This document shows, one piece after another, positions 9,601 to 18,086 of a stretch of DNA of 35,135 nt (its first letter is position 1; each line of letters starts with the position of its first letter). The DNA comes from a bacterium. GTDB taxonomy: Bacteria > Planctomycetota > Planctomycetia > Kolteriales > Kolteriaceae. Under the pieces are notes generated by a model. The model worked only from the letters and a program-made list of their open reading frames with translations. It had not been told where the DNA came from and ran no database searches. The stretch covers positions 1-35,135 of the forward strand of contig JAIELF010000036.1 of NCBI GenBank assembly GCA_019753235.1. Reading direction: 5' to 3'. The translations under genes were made by a program, and so were the position numbers.

Positions 9601-9929
9601 TCACCACCGGGAAGCGCGACATCACTAACGTTCCGACGCAAGCTCTCGCGCTTCTCAATGATCCCTTCGTTCGCGCCATGGCGACTGCGTGGAGTGAAAC
9701 GTTGCTCACGGACCGTGCTTTAACTCCCGAAGCGCGCGCCGAGCGCATGATCGAACGCGCCTTTGCCCGGCCTGCAAAAGCTCAGGAAGCCGAGCGACTG
9801 TCGCAACTCGCGCGGACGAGCGCCAAACTGCGGGGACATGACGAGAGCATCGTCATGAACGACAAGGAGGCGTGGCAAGACGTGGCTCATGCCCTCTTCA
9901 ACACGAAGGAGTTCCTCTATGTCCCATGA
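6642..9929 (+). CDS. PSCyt1-DUF1549-DUF1553 exported cytochrome-like protein
   Basis: This 1,095-aa protein starts with a signal peptide (basic start, hydrophobic 17-31). A planctomycete cytochrome C domain follows, with a haem-binding CYECH at 57-61 and MPPDKPKLSD further on. DUF1549 begins near residue 183 and includes a second CxxCH, CAQCH at 373-377. A beta-rich insert of unknown role lies at about 500-700. DUF1553 runs from about 790 to 1060 with NRVWHHLFGEGLV near 827 and a TTGKRDITNVPTQALALLNDP-type end. This architecture is a hallmark of planctomycetes, present in many copies per genome and often beside DUF1501 genes and sulfatases. A periplasmic role in redox chemistry or polysaccharide breakdown is suspected but not proven. 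Its stop overlaps the start of the DUF1501 gene by 11 nt. No strong Shine-Dalgarno precedes the ATG. Confidence 0.92.
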   Translation: MTFPHGSTFKRRPRTWLVAVLANLFLNLAVSVGEEQVTPAAREFFETKIRPVLVAHCYECHGSKGETRQAELRLDLRAGWMKGGTSGKPTIVPGRPEDSPLLAAIAHRDGVEPMPPDKPKLSDEIIANLTRWIAEGAADPRTEDIDPNSATKEWEELYRQRLDWWSLQPLLAPAPPKEPSGAWPRNDVDRYILAKLVEKNLHPTAEASPLQLFRRLHVTLTGLPPKPEDLARFRVDASPDAFDAEVERLLKSPHFGEHWARHWLDVVHYSDTHGYEWDVPAKNAWMYRDYVTRVFNEDMPIKQFFLEQLAGDLLPPRLDVTSGRNQSLVATMALRLGERRHGDSAAAEGVTQEAMANIIDTVSKGFLATTVACAQCHDHKLDAVAQADFFALAGMFMSTRWGASPVDLRDPNEEIIAELKEIKRDARDELVSLWLAAIPELPTKLANLPKGEPPTLEAFPETLLAHWQRAQEKPLTSEEFTAERARRQAENQANLTLLADFAQEDNTSGWRAEGFGMKHGQARSGNFVLAEEGEEVVREILPAGRFSHLYSARLAGAIRSPLFPREAFVTFSLGLLGRSHSSWTFIVDQAFHSERMQMLNQPLRYITLAAGHFDTLEGSIDAMPRRVYFEATTKTLNNYYPPRVNYGGVKEAELADPRSVLGVTRVYAHPQGKPPLDAQDRFVLLFKSAGDPVTRFTHLLKESMERWAEDKASDADAILLDEALHLGLLPNRQTPRIAEVLSRYRAAEKRLVTDQTMGTMTDWSEGSDERVWIRGNYTDLGSAIERGNIRFLGGPAKRADSRASGRLEFAQAIVDEKNPLTARVYVNRVWHHLFGEGLVRTPDDFGHLGETPSHPELLDYLAWRFMDEGWSTKKLVRLLVTSSTWRQGNRLDDEALRVDPENRLWHHRPARRMEAESLRDAILVVAGKLDPLLGGPPIDPYRTAEDASKRLFAGPLDGQGRRSLYIKMTLMEPPRFLALFNQPIPKLTTGKRDITNVPTQALALLNDPFVRAMATAWSETLLTDRALTPEARAERMIERAFARPAKAQEAERLSQLARTSAKLRGHDESIVMNDKEAWQDVAHALFNTKEFLYVP

Positions 9930-11313
9930 GCAACTCTTTTCCCGTCGACGACTCCTTGAGTGCACGGGCTTGGGACTTGGTTGGCTTGCGTGTCGCGATC
10001 TCTTAGCAACCGCGAACGCCAATGAACCTCGGACGCATTTTCCGCCGCGCGCTCGGCATGTCATCTTTCTCTTCATGGACGGGGGCGTATCCCACGTTGA
10101 CTCCTTTGATCCAAAGCCCGATCTCGACAAAAAGCATGGTGAGCCGGCCAAGTGGCGTGCCGACACCAAGTCGCAAGCCGTCAGCGCGAATCGAAAATGG
10201 CTGAGAAGTCCTTGGGATTTCGCGCAGCACGGTGAGTCCGGACTGTGGGTGAGCACGCTCTTTCCTGAGATCACGAAGGTGATTGACGACTTGGCGATTG
10301 TCCGATCTATGGTGGGCGAGACGCCGTTGCATGGGGCGCAGTCGCTGCTCCTGCACACCGGTCGTTCGATTGGTGCCGCTCCGAGCCTCGGGTCGTGGAT
10401 CTCTTATGGACTCGGGACCGAGAACAATGAGCTGCCCGGTTATGTTCTGCTCAACAACGATTGGATTCCCAACGGCGGCTTTCAGAATTTTGCCAGCTCG
10501 TATCTCCCCGCCACGCATCAAGCGACGATGGTGCGCGCGAAGGGGATGCCGGTCGACAACATCGAGCCTTCCGATCCCCCCGAAGTCCAGCGTGCAAAGC
10601 TCGCGTTTCTAGAGCAGTCCGACGGCGAACTGGCGCAATCGCTTGGCGGCGCGGACGCCATCGAATCGGCGATTCGCAATTATGAGACCGCCGCTCGCAT
10701 GCAGTATCTCGTGCCTGATCTTTGCGATGTCCGCGCGGAGAGCCCAGCCACTTTGAAGCTGTATGGCGTCGATCGGAGCAGTCCGTTCGAGCACTTTTAC
10801 TCGCTCCAGTGTCTGCGCGCTCGGCGGCTCGTGGAAGCTGGGGTCCGCTTTGTTGAAATCACCTGTCCCAATACCCACGGCAACAACTCACCGTGGGATC
10901 AGCATGGCGAGTTGAAACTTCGTCACGCCGAGAATGCCCGCATCACCGATCAACCGGTGGCGGCGTTGATCATGGACCTAAAAGCGCGCGGGTTGCTGGA
11001 TGAAACCCTCGTCGTTTGGGCGGGAGAGATGGGCCGTACGCCGCACAGTTCTGGTGACGATGGCCGGGATCATCATGTCTCGGGCTACACGATTTGGCTT
11101 GCCGGTGGCGGTATCAAAGGAGGGATCACGCACGGCACGACCGACGAAATGGGAATGAGCGCGGTGGAGAACCCGCTCGATATCCACGACATCCACGCCA
11201 CCATTCTGCATCAACTAGGAGTCGATCACAAAAGGCTCACTTACCGGTTCGGCGGCCGAGATGTTCGACTCACCGACGTTCATGGCAAAGTGGTGCGCGA
11301 GATCCTCGCCTAG
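9919..11313 (+). CDS. DUF1501 protein, Tat-exported
   Basis: The product is 464 aa. The start is set at ATG 9919, which has AAGGAG 7 nt upstream, lies inside the end of the preceding gene and opens a twin-arginine signal (FSRRRLLECTGLGLGWLA). The mature part has the DUF1501 pattern, which belongs to the alkaline phosphatase/sulfatase-like fold: HVIFLFMDGGVSHVDSFDPKP near the N-terminus, LLLHTGRS, FVEITCPNTHGNNSPWDQH, and VVWAGEMGRTPHSSGDDGRDHH near the C-terminus. The catalytic role of DUF1501 proteins is not established. Overlap and a strong internal ribosome site indicate translational coupling to the PSCyt1-DUF1553 protein, and the two are expected to act together outside the cytoplasm. 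Its TAG stop shares CTAG with the stop of the opposing MBOAT remnant. Confidence 0.92.
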   Translation: MSHEQLFSRRRLLECTGLGLGWLACRDLLATANANEPRTHFPPRARHVIFLFMDGGVSHVDSFDPKPDLDKKHGEPAKWRADTKSQAVSANRKWLRSPWDFAQHGESGLWVSTLFPEITKVIDDLAIVRSMVGETPLHGAQSLLLHTGRSIGAAPSLGSWISYGLGTENNELPGYVLLNNDWIPNGGFQNFASSYLPATHQATMVRAKGMPVDNIEPSDPPEVQRAKLAFLEQSDGELAQSLGGADAIESAIRNYETAARMQYLVPDLCDVRAESPATLKLYGVDRSSPFEHFYSLQCLRARRLVEAGVRFVEITCPNTHGNNSPWDQHGELKLRHAENARITDQPVAALIMDLKARGLLDETLVVWAGEMGRTPHSSGDDGRDHHVSGYTIWLAGGGIKGGITHGTTDEMGMSAVENPLDIHDIHATILHQLGVDHKRLTYRFGGRDVRLTDVHGKVVREILA

Positions 11314-11757
11314 AACTCGAAGTAGATGAACTCGACCTTGGTGAAGACGCTAAAGAAGGCAATGGCGTAGACAGGGACTAGGTACGAAAGGTGACGAAAG
11401 AGCCGGTATTCCCATGGGTTGCGCGCCCACATCGGCCGATTCGACAAGCAGTGATCAACGATCATGAGGAAGACGATCCATAAAAAAGCGTGCGTCATCT
11501 CAGAGCGTGGCAGGCCAAGGTTGTAGAGCTGGCCCAGGGAGACGCCGCGGAAATTAAACATGTGCGTCGTGATGAACCAAGCCTTCTCCAACGTCTCCGC
11601 ACGGAAAAAGACTCAGCCGATAAGAACGAGAACCTTGACCGAGGCCCATTCGAGAATCGGCAAGAGCCCGGGAATCCAGCGGAGCCTACGAAGCGTGATG
11701 AGATGAGCGCGCGGCCATTCGGCGAAGCGCCCTTCAATCCGTTTGCCCTGGCACTGT
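11310..11757 (-). pseudogene. C-terminal remnant of an AlgI-like MBOAT O-acyltransferase
   Basis: On the minus strand about 149 codons read as the end of an MBOAT (AlgI/DltB-type) membrane O-acyltransferase. The order is GRFAEWPRAH, a hydrophobic segment with LEWASVKVLVLIG, a TGA codon at 11613-11615, then VFFRAETLEKAWFI, FLWIVFLMIVDHCLS and the end KVEFIYFEF. In intact relatives the TGA position holds Trp of WVFFRA, so a single TGG-to-TGA change explains the stop and the frame is otherwise kept. The N-terminal two-thirds, with the catalytic His, are missing. Homology stops at about 11757, where transposase sequence begins. The intact enzyme would have acetylated an extracellular polysaccharide. 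Confidence 0.82.
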
Positions 11758-11777
11758 GAATGCACTTCTGCTTGGGT

Positions 11778-12323
11778 ATGAGAAGCAAAGGATCCGCGGC
11801 CGAGTTGGATCGTCGTCGCCACTTAGCGATCGAGCGTCTTCGCGATGGCCATTTGACCAAAACAGTTGCCGAGTTCCTTGGCGTTCACCTTCGGACCGTC
11901 CAGAAATGGAAGGCCCGCCACGGCCAACAAGGCGATGCTGGGCTGGCGAGCAAGCCGGCCTTGGGTCGCATGTCCAAGCTCACGGATCGACAGATTCAAA
12001 CGGTTCTTGGCTGGTTCAAGAAAAGCCCGATGGAGTTCGGCTACTCGACGGAACTCTGGACGAGCCGACGCGTTCGCAATCTCATCCAGAAGACCTTCGG
12101 CGTCACCTTAAGTCCGAACTATCCCTGCCGGTGGCTGACGGCACGCGACATCACCCCGCAAAAGCCCAAACGACAAGCTCGCCAGCGCGATCAATCTCGC
12201 ATCGACCATTGGGTGCGTAACGACTGGCCTCGGTTGGTTAAAAAGAGCTTAAGTGGTAGTGGCCTAGCTCTTGCTTTTCGCGGCTTCAGCGCCGCGGCCT
12301 CATTGAAACGGGCTACCGACTAA
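11778..12323 (+). pseudogene. N-terminal half of an IS630-type transposase
   Basis: The frame begins at ATG 11778 (MRSKGSAAELDRRR). It encodes a helix-turn-helix with TVAEFLGVHLRTVQKWKARHG and then a winged-helix linker region with TELWTSRRVRNLIQKTFGV and LTARDITPQKPKRQ. This is the DNA-binding part of IS630 transposases. The family match ends near residue 155 at NDWPRLVKK. The DDE catalytic domain is absent and the last about 23 codons are unrelated. No terminal inverted repeats or TA target duplication could be recognised. It abuts the truncated MBOAT remnant, so this insertion or a later deletion at it probably destroyed that gene. Confidence 0.8.
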
Positions 12324-12482
12324 GCTCCAAACGAATCCAACCCTGCTGACGGACGTTCAAAATGGATGGCAGGGGTGGGGCCGTTCGGTAAACTGGCTTT
12401 CAGAATGGTGGAGCATCGCTCCTCGCGATCGAGGTTGGATTCCAGTTCTTCGCCGATTTCGTTCAAGGACGGAGAGGGATTC

Positions 12483-13814
12483 ATGGACGACCCGATTGCA
12501 CGTTTAAGGTTTCTGCAAAAGGGTACCTTTATACTCCAAGGCGAGCTGGTCACCTGGCCGGCTACGGTGCGAGAGAGGGGTCGGCCCCCCTTCCGCCCGG
12601 TCGTTCCCCTTTGGGCAGAGATTCCCTCGGGCTTCATTCATGCATCCCATCCGATCCATCCAGACGATGATGCTTTCGAAGCGATGCTGCGCTCGCTTGT
12701 TGAGTTTATTGCTCCTGATCAGGAGGACGCCCTCTGCCCGAGTCTGATTCAGATTCGGGATCCCGAACTGGCGACTTACCTTCGCAGCCAACTCTCCTCG
12801 ACAGGGATTCAGGTTGAGGTTGTCGAAACGTTGAAAGCAATCGATGACGCAGCCCGCGACATGCAGGAATTCGTTGATGAGGGAGAGCCCGAGAGCAACT
12901 TGCTTTCGACGCGTGGCATGACCATCGAGCGAGTTCGGGCATTTGCCGAGTCGGCGAAAGAGTTTTACCTCGCCTCCCCATGGCGTTACTTGAGCGATAC
13001 CGACCTCGTCGTCATCGAGTCGCCGAAACCACCCAAGGGGATGTCGTGTTTCGTCGTCTTAGGTGCTGGCCGAAGCGCGTTTGGCCTAGGTATCTATCCC
13101 AACCGAAAAGCGTACGAAAAGCTCATGCAAGCAGGAAAGAGTGGCGATCTCGGCCCCGATGCCATCTCTGGCCTGACTCAAGTCTCATTCGATTCCAAGG
13201 AAAACGCTTCGCCCGATGACATCGAGATCTGGGAGGAGCACGGCCTGCCCCTCGCTGGGCCAGACGCCTACCCGAGTGTCGACAAGTACCTCGCTCGAGG
13301 TAAGGCGAGATCCCCCTCTCCTCAAGAGATGAACTTCCTGGAAGGCTTGATGCGAGCCCTTGCCGAGACAAGCGAAGAGGAGATCGACCAAGGCCGTTGG
13401 CAGAAGTCTGTCGAAACACATGATGGCTCCCTCCAATATTCGCTGTCACTCCCTGATCTGATCCATCCCCCCTCGCCGAAAGAATGGCTTCGCCGCGGGT
13501 TCGAGCCGGATCGGCGCGTGAGCGAACAGGTCTTTGCCGACGCCATGCGATACTCGGAGGCACACCCCTCCTGCTCGGACATCACGTCCATCTTGCAGAA
13601 ACACTACGTCGGAAACGCGATCAACAATTCTTTGACCGAACCACGTTCGCCTGCCGAACGAGCCCAGGATCTTTGCTACAAGGCCTTCGAATGTCGTGGG
13701 CGGCGCCGAGTCCTATTAGCGCGTCAGGCATTAAACATCGATCCCGACTCGCAGCCGATTCCTCGTCCGATCAGGGAAATCGATTCACGCGCGGTGCCTG
13801 ACTTCTTCTCTTAA
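12483..13814 (+). CDS. DUF6930/DUF7309-like cytosolic protein of unknown function
   Basis: The product is 443 aa from ATG 12483, which has GGAGAGGG just upstream; the frame is open for 39 further codons. There is no signal peptide or membrane helix. The middle contains EFYLASPWRYLSDTDLVVIESPKPP followed by a beta strand with FVVLGAGRSAFGLGIYPNRKAYEKL. This is the layout I associate with DUF7309/DUF6930-type proteins, a match made from memory. The C-terminus has a helix pair, AQDLCYKAFECRGRRRVLLARQALNIDPDS, that in relatives leads into a longer TPR-like region. Here it ends soon after, so the protein looks shortened at its C-terminus. It converges on the TPR-like gene with only 7 bp between the stops. 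Confidence 0.7.
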   Translation: MDDPIARLRFLQKGTFILQGELVTWPATVRERGRPPFRPVVPLWAEIPSGFIHASHPIHPDDDAFEAMLRSLVEFIAPDQEDALCPSLIQIRDPELATYLRSQLSSTGIQVEVVETLKAIDDAARDMQEFVDEGEPESNLLSTRGMTIERVRAFAESAKEFYLASPWRYLSDTDLVVIESPKPPKGMSCFVVLGAGRSAFGLGIYPNRKAYEKLMQAGKSGDLGPDAISGLTQVSFDSKENASPDDIEIWEEHGLPLAGPDAYPSVDKYLARGKARSPSPQEMNFLEGLMRALAETSEEEIDQGRWQKSVETHDGSLQYSLSLPDLIHPPSPKEWLRRGFEPDRRVSEQVFADAMRYSEAHPSCSDITSILQKHYVGNAINNSLTEPRSPAERAQDLCYKAFECRGRRRVLLARQALNIDPDSQPIPRPIREIDSRAVPDFFS

Positions 13815-13821
13815 CACGCCG

Positions 13822-16695
13822 TTAGATCTTGGGATCGTCGTTTTCCCCCTCGTGCGTCTCTCCACGAATCTGCCAGCCTAGCTTCGCCGCTCTTGTTTGC
13901 CAAATTGTCGAAGTGCGTCGCCATTTGATCGCGGGCTCAAGCACCGAGAGAGCCTCATCCTTCCGACCACAAAAGACCAGGTAACGAGCCGCGAGACAAC
14001 GAATCGCTGCTGACTCCGCCAAGGAAAGCTCCTTGACCCATTCTTTAACCAGCTCGGGCGAGACTTGATTCGCTTCCCCTCTTGAATCAGCAACAATCGC
14101 CTTCCCCAGAATCGCGAACTCTTCAGCTTCTCCAACGTCTTGATTTTCGAGTTTGGCCAGATCGTTGATCTTCGCTTCCCAGCTCTTGATCCGTTCCTGA
14201 TCCTTTTGCTCATGAGCGTCGATCAACAAGCCAACCAAATCCAACGGGCTCGGCTGCCGCTGATACGCTGTCTCCCACGCCAGACGAGCCCGATCGGACT
14301 CTTCTTCCATCTCATAGATCAGAGCTAACACCCTTTGCGACTCCGCATCGGTCCGCTGGCGTAGCGATTGCAGAATCGGCGACATCACCTCTCTTGCCGA
14401 CTTAATATCCCCCTTGCCCGACCGCTGGCACCATAAATACCACTGCAACCCCTCGCTGGGATAACGACCCGATAGTGCTCGAAGATACCCCTCTGCCTTG
14501 GGATACAAGCCACTCCCGTCGGCACAAATGTAAGCGCAAATCAAGCCCCTCGCCATGAAAGTCGTCGCTGCTTCATCCGCGTAAGGCATCGCCTCCTTGA
14601 ACTCATTTCGATCGATGTAGTACTCAGCAATCTGGATACGGGCATTCGCATGGCTCAAGTCCTGCTCTGGCTGCTGCAGCATTTCTTCCAGCACTGCTCG
14701 CCATTTCTCCGGCTCCACCTGGGCTTGGTGGATTTCCGCCAGCTTCAAGAATGTCGTCGGCTCTCCATCCACGTCTAGCGCCTGTCGGTATGTCCGAACC
14801 CCCCAGTCGATCTCTTGCATATGCATGAATGCTTCGGCCAAAAGCGTTGCCGACTCTGGATGTCGGCCGACCGTGTCGGCCAGCACTTCCTTCGAGACAT
14901 CCCCAGTACTCCGCTCGAATTTCGCAATGGACGCGACACAGAATGGACGTGCCCCGGCAAGCTCAATGTAGGCCTTGTGCTGCTTGAGTTTGTCTCGATC
15001 ATCCCCCAGTCCGTTGATGTAATCCACCATGTCCAGGCCGGTGTAGTCTCGACCGGACACGATCGAGTGCCAGATCGTCTGACCGATATCCCGGCCATTC
15101 TCTTTAACCCCATAAAGCCGATGCGTGGCCGAGATCATAGGGAAGCGATGGTCCAAACGAGGTTCTTTCAGATACCGCGACGCTAATTCAGTCGGATCGT
15201 CGGTATCCAACCCACCCGCAAGCGACAGAAAGGAGCGATACGGATGATGACGCACCAGTGGTTCGACCATTGCATAGTAATCCCCCCAAGGGACTCCCCA
15301 ACGTTCCTTCATGAACCGAAGTGTCGACACGGAATGCGACAAAACCAGATCCTCGATGAGTAGCGCAAGCGCCGCCGTCGAAGGTTCCGCCCGGTCCTTC
15401 GCCGCCAGCTCTATCAATTTTTGTGTCGTGCTTAAAAGGCCCGCAGGACCTTCCTGCACATCATCGGCGATGGAATCAGGAAGTGACACCAGCTTCGAAA
15501 CATATCGCTCCGTCTCGTCCGCCAGTGCCGGCAGAAAGCTCCTCATCGCCAAATGACTGTTGTTGATCGCCGAGCTATGAAAGAGCTGAAACGTCAAGGG
15601 AACGCAGAGGGGTCCATTTGATTCGACATGGTCACGCGCGACTTCCGCCACCCGCCGACCCATCCAGAAATCTCCCCCCATGGATCTCCAGCGAGCCCAC
15701 TCCCCCCACTCAAACCCTGGCTTCCCCTTCTTGACGGCCGCTTCGATCCCTTGCCAATCTCCCTCAACCAGCGGCAGCAGAAGACTCTCCCAAGCGGCGG
15801 GCGTGCTCGCGCGAGCACCTGATTTCTTCTCCGCCGACGCGATCGACTCACGGGCCAATGGATAGCAACCCATCATCGCCAAGGCGTACGCCTTCGACCA
15901 ATCCCCCTGCGGGCTTGTCGGGTCAGACTCCAAAACTCGATCCGCGTAGAGCAAGCCGCGAGCTAAAAACGCCTCTGTCTGGCTCAGCCAAAGAGGATGA
16001 CAGAGGACCCCCAGATTTGTGTAAGCCTCCGACAACGCCGCGAAGTGAGCGGGCGTTGCTCCATCCTTGGCCATGTCCGAGTGCAGCCGACGAACGGCAG
16101 CAAATTGCGACAGCGGGGAAAAGTGAGCGACGAGCTTCCTAACCTCATCGGGCAGTTCCTTTCTATTGGCCGCCACCAGGCTCGGATCTCGCCGTGAAAA
16201 GCCGACGCCCTCAAGCCCCTTCGCGACATCTTTCCTCGCTGACTCAAGACAGACTCGCGACAAGTCGCCGTAATCAAGCCCCGTCGACAGGTGACGAAAC
16301 TTCAGCTGAGCGAAGGAATCAAACGGAACCTTCTCCGACTCGCAGCTGATCTGATACGTCGCGGACCCATCCAAGAGAACTTCGCTCATCGTCTCCAGAG
16401 TGAGCCATTCGCCATCACCCTTTGGATCCCCCAGCGTCTCATCGCGAGTGACAAGACCAAACTCTTCGCGCGCCGACATCAACACGGCCTGACGGATGAT
16501 CTCGCGAGCCAACAGTCCGGTGTGTGAGGCCAGCTTTCCCGGCATCGCCGGAGTATTCATCGGAGACTGTCGAGAGAGATAGACTCCTTTCCAGCGAGCC
16601 GGCCCGACCGGCTCTTCCCCCCGAAGCTCCGATGCAACGCCTGGCACAAAGATCCCCATGACAAGGAATGCCAAGGAGAACCAAGAAGGACTCAT
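13822..16695 (-). CDS. Large exported TPR-like repeat protein
   Basis: This 957-aa protein begins with a signal peptide (MSPSWFSLAFLVMGIFVPGVAS). The ATG at 16695 is preceded by AAAGGG at a normal distance. The N-terminal domain, to about residue 170, is mixed alpha/beta and unrecognised. From about 190 onwards the protein is almost entirely helical with degenerate tetratricopeptide-like units, for example EAFMHMQEIDWGVRTYRQAL, FLKLAEIHQAQVEPEKW and LALIYEMEEESDRARLAWET. Aromatic-rich insertions interrupt the units (GKPGFEWGEWARWRSMGG). Such proteins act as periplasmic or outer-membrane-associated protein-binding scaffolds. The partner is not indicated by context. It is transcribed away from the sigma factor-kinase pair and stops 7 bp from the convergent gene. 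Confidence 0.75.
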   Translation of the reverse strand: MSPSWFSLAFLVMGIFVPGVASELRGEEPVGPARWKGVYLSRQSPMNTPAMPGKLASHTGLLAREIIRQAVLMSAREEFGLVTRDETLGDPKGDGEWLTLETMSEVLLDGSATYQISCESEKVPFDSFAQLKFRHLSTGLDYGDLSRVCLESARKDVAKGLEGVGFSRRDPSLVAANRKELPDEVRKLVAHFSPLSQFAAVRRLHSDMAKDGATPAHFAALSEAYTNLGVLCHPLWLSQTEAFLARGLLYADRVLESDPTSPQGDWSKAYALAMMGCYPLARESIASAEKKSGARASTPAAWESLLLPLVEGDWQGIEAAVKKGKPGFEWGEWARWRSMGGDFWMGRRVAEVARDHVESNGPLCVPLTFQLFHSSAINNSHLAMRSFLPALADETERYVSKLVSLPDSIADDVQEGPAGLLSTTQKLIELAAKDRAEPSTAALALLIEDLVLSHSVSTLRFMKERWGVPWGDYYAMVEPLVRHHPYRSFLSLAGGLDTDDPTELASRYLKEPRLDHRFPMISATHRLYGVKENGRDIGQTIWHSIVSGRDYTGLDMVDYINGLGDDRDKLKQHKAYIELAGARPFCVASIAKFERSTGDVSKEVLADTVGRHPESATLLAEAFMHMQEIDWGVRTYRQALDVDGEPTTFLKLAEIHQAQVEPEKWRAVLEEMLQQPEQDLSHANARIQIAEYYIDRNEFKEAMPYADEAATTFMARGLICAYICADGSGLYPKAEGYLRALSGRYPSEGLQWYLWCQRSGKGDIKSAREVMSPILQSLRQRTDAESQRVLALIYEMEEESDRARLAWETAYQRQPSPLDLVGLLIDAHEQKDQERIKSWEAKINDLAKLENQDVGEAEEFAILGKAIVADSRGEANQVSPELVKEWVKELSLAESAAIRCLAARYLVFCGRKDEALSVLEPAIKWRRTSTIWQTRAAKLGWQIRGETHEGENDDPKI

Positions 16696-17001
16696 AAAAA
16701 TGCCCTTTCATTCACCGACAACATTGCTGCTTCAAAGACGAGCACGAAGATGAGCAAGAAGGCTCGAATCCTCAGGCCGGCGCGTCACTGCCAGACTCGA
16801 CGGAGGATCAGACTTCTGGCTGCCGATTCCTTCCGTTGTTGATCGACCTGAATTGAAGGATTGTAACCACCATCAATTGGACATGCAAAGACAGGCGTCC
16901 GCCTCGCGCGAACGGGGATGGTTCGGCGGTCACTTTAATCCTCATTATCCGAGAACCCGCATCTCCTGTCGGCGGACTTCGCTCCCCGATGCCTATTTCA
17001 T
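16696..17001. other. Gene-free stretch upstream of the TPR-like gene
   Basis: Together with the repeat copy at 17002-17080 and the sequence to about 17450, this makes a divergent intergenic region of about 750 bp between the TPR-like gene and the sigma factor gene. A 121-codon minus-strand frame crosses it and the repeat, but it has no ribosome site and no recognisable domain, so it is not called a gene. No clear promoter pair was found. Confidence 0.4.
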
Positions 17002-17080
17002 CCGACATTTCCCAGATGGCTCTCATGATCCAAGATTCGTCAAAGATACCGACCCAGTCTCCCGGACTCAACGGTTTCCC
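17002..17080 (-). repeat. 79-bp dispersed repeat, copy 2
   Basis: The reverse complement matches 3299-3377 with about nine mismatches in 79 bp. It lies about 300 bp upstream of the start of the TPR-like gene and is oriented like that gene, as copy 1 is oriented like the gene downstream of it. The flanks of the two copies do not match. Confidence 0.75.
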
Positions 17081-17450
17081 GGTCACTGAAAGCCATCGAT
17101 CCACGACGAGAATGTCCGTCCGTGGATGCTTCGTCGACCTGATTTGTTGGTAGTCTTCGAAATCTGAAAGCATGGTTAGAAGTTCAAAATAGTGAGCAAC
17201 CTATGTCCGTCGCCTGCAGAGTTGATGCTTCTCCGACGATGAGACCAGCCCCCCTTGACCGAAGCAACCCCTGTCACCCAGACATTCAATTCTGATGAAG
17301 AAGATGTGGCTAGGGATGAGGCTTGCCGCGAAATCCAGACCAGTTCAGGCCATTTCATCCGGTTTCGTAAAAAATTCGCTGCCGACCCTACGGCGCTTTC
17401 TGTTATCATCCAATACCCACGAAATGTTTCAACGCTCCGCTGTTTCTTCG

Positions 17451-18086
17451 ATGGACCACCGATCTATGCAACATCCATCCCTTTCTCCCGATTCGTCGAC
17501 CCTGATTCGGACCGAGTTGGGGGCTTTACCGGTCGTGCCGCGGTCAGCGAACCCAAGAGCGGTCGAAATCGTTGAGAACTGCCGAGACTATCTCTTGATG
17601 GCTGCCAATCGAGCCGTCGGGGGAGAACTGCGCGTCAAAGTTCCCCCGAGCGACCTCGTCCAAGAGACGGTCATGGCTGCAATCGATGGATTTGATCAAT
17701 TTCGTGGCACCACGGAACGGGAGTTACTGGCCTGGTTGACGCGTATCCTTTCGTTCCGCATTATCGACGCGGCCAGGCAGTTTCAGCGTCAAAAGGTTGA
17801 CCTTCGTCGGGAGGTATCCATTTCGGCGGAATCCAGCGAGGTGGAATTGGCCCTTTTGCAATCGGACGGTTCTCCCAGCGCCTTTCTTATGGCCGAGGAA
17901 GATGAACGCCAGCTTTTGGACGCGATGTCCAAGCTATCCGCTGAATCTGCTGAGTTGATTCGTTTGCGGCATTGGGAAGACTTGTCTTTCAACGAAATCG
18001 CTCGCCGACTCGGTATGTCAGAAAGCGGCGTCCGCAAGCGATGGAGCTCGGCGATTTGCGAACTTCGCGAGTACATCGAAAAATAG
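17451..18086 (+). CDS. ECF-type sigma-70 factor, planctomycete subfamily (TIGR02984-like)
   Basis: The protein (211 aa from ATG 17451) has sigma region 2 with DLVQETVMAAIDGFDQFRG and LLAWLTRILSFRIIDAARQF. Region 4 carries a helix-turn-helix, LSFNEIARRLGMSESGVRKRW, after LSAESAELIRLRHWE. The pattern fits the planctomycete sigma subfamily TIGR02984, whose members are commonly encoded next to Ser/Thr kinase genes. The start is uncertain: ATG codons at 17424, 17451 and 17466 are possible and none has a clear Shine-Dalgarno. The frame is open back to 17295. No anti-sigma gene is adjacent; the next gene, 284 bp away on the same strand, is a transmembrane kinase that may control its activity. Confidence 0.88.
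   Translation: MDHRSMQHPSLSPDSSTLIRTELGALPVVPRSANPRAVEIVENCRDYLLMAANRAVGGELRVKVPPSDLVQETVMAAIDGFDQFRGTTERELLAWLTRILSFRIIDAARQFQRQKVDLRREVSISAESSEVELALLQSDGSPSAFLMAEEDERQLLDAMSKLSAESAELIRLRHWEDLSFNEIARRLGMSESGVRKRWSSAICELREYIEK

Noticed and set aside
16808..17173. Minus-strand 121-codon frame across the 79-bp repeat
   Set aside because: No ribosome site, no signal or domain; the only resemblance is to the other repeat copy, where differences are mostly amino-acid-changing. Treated as repeat, not gene.
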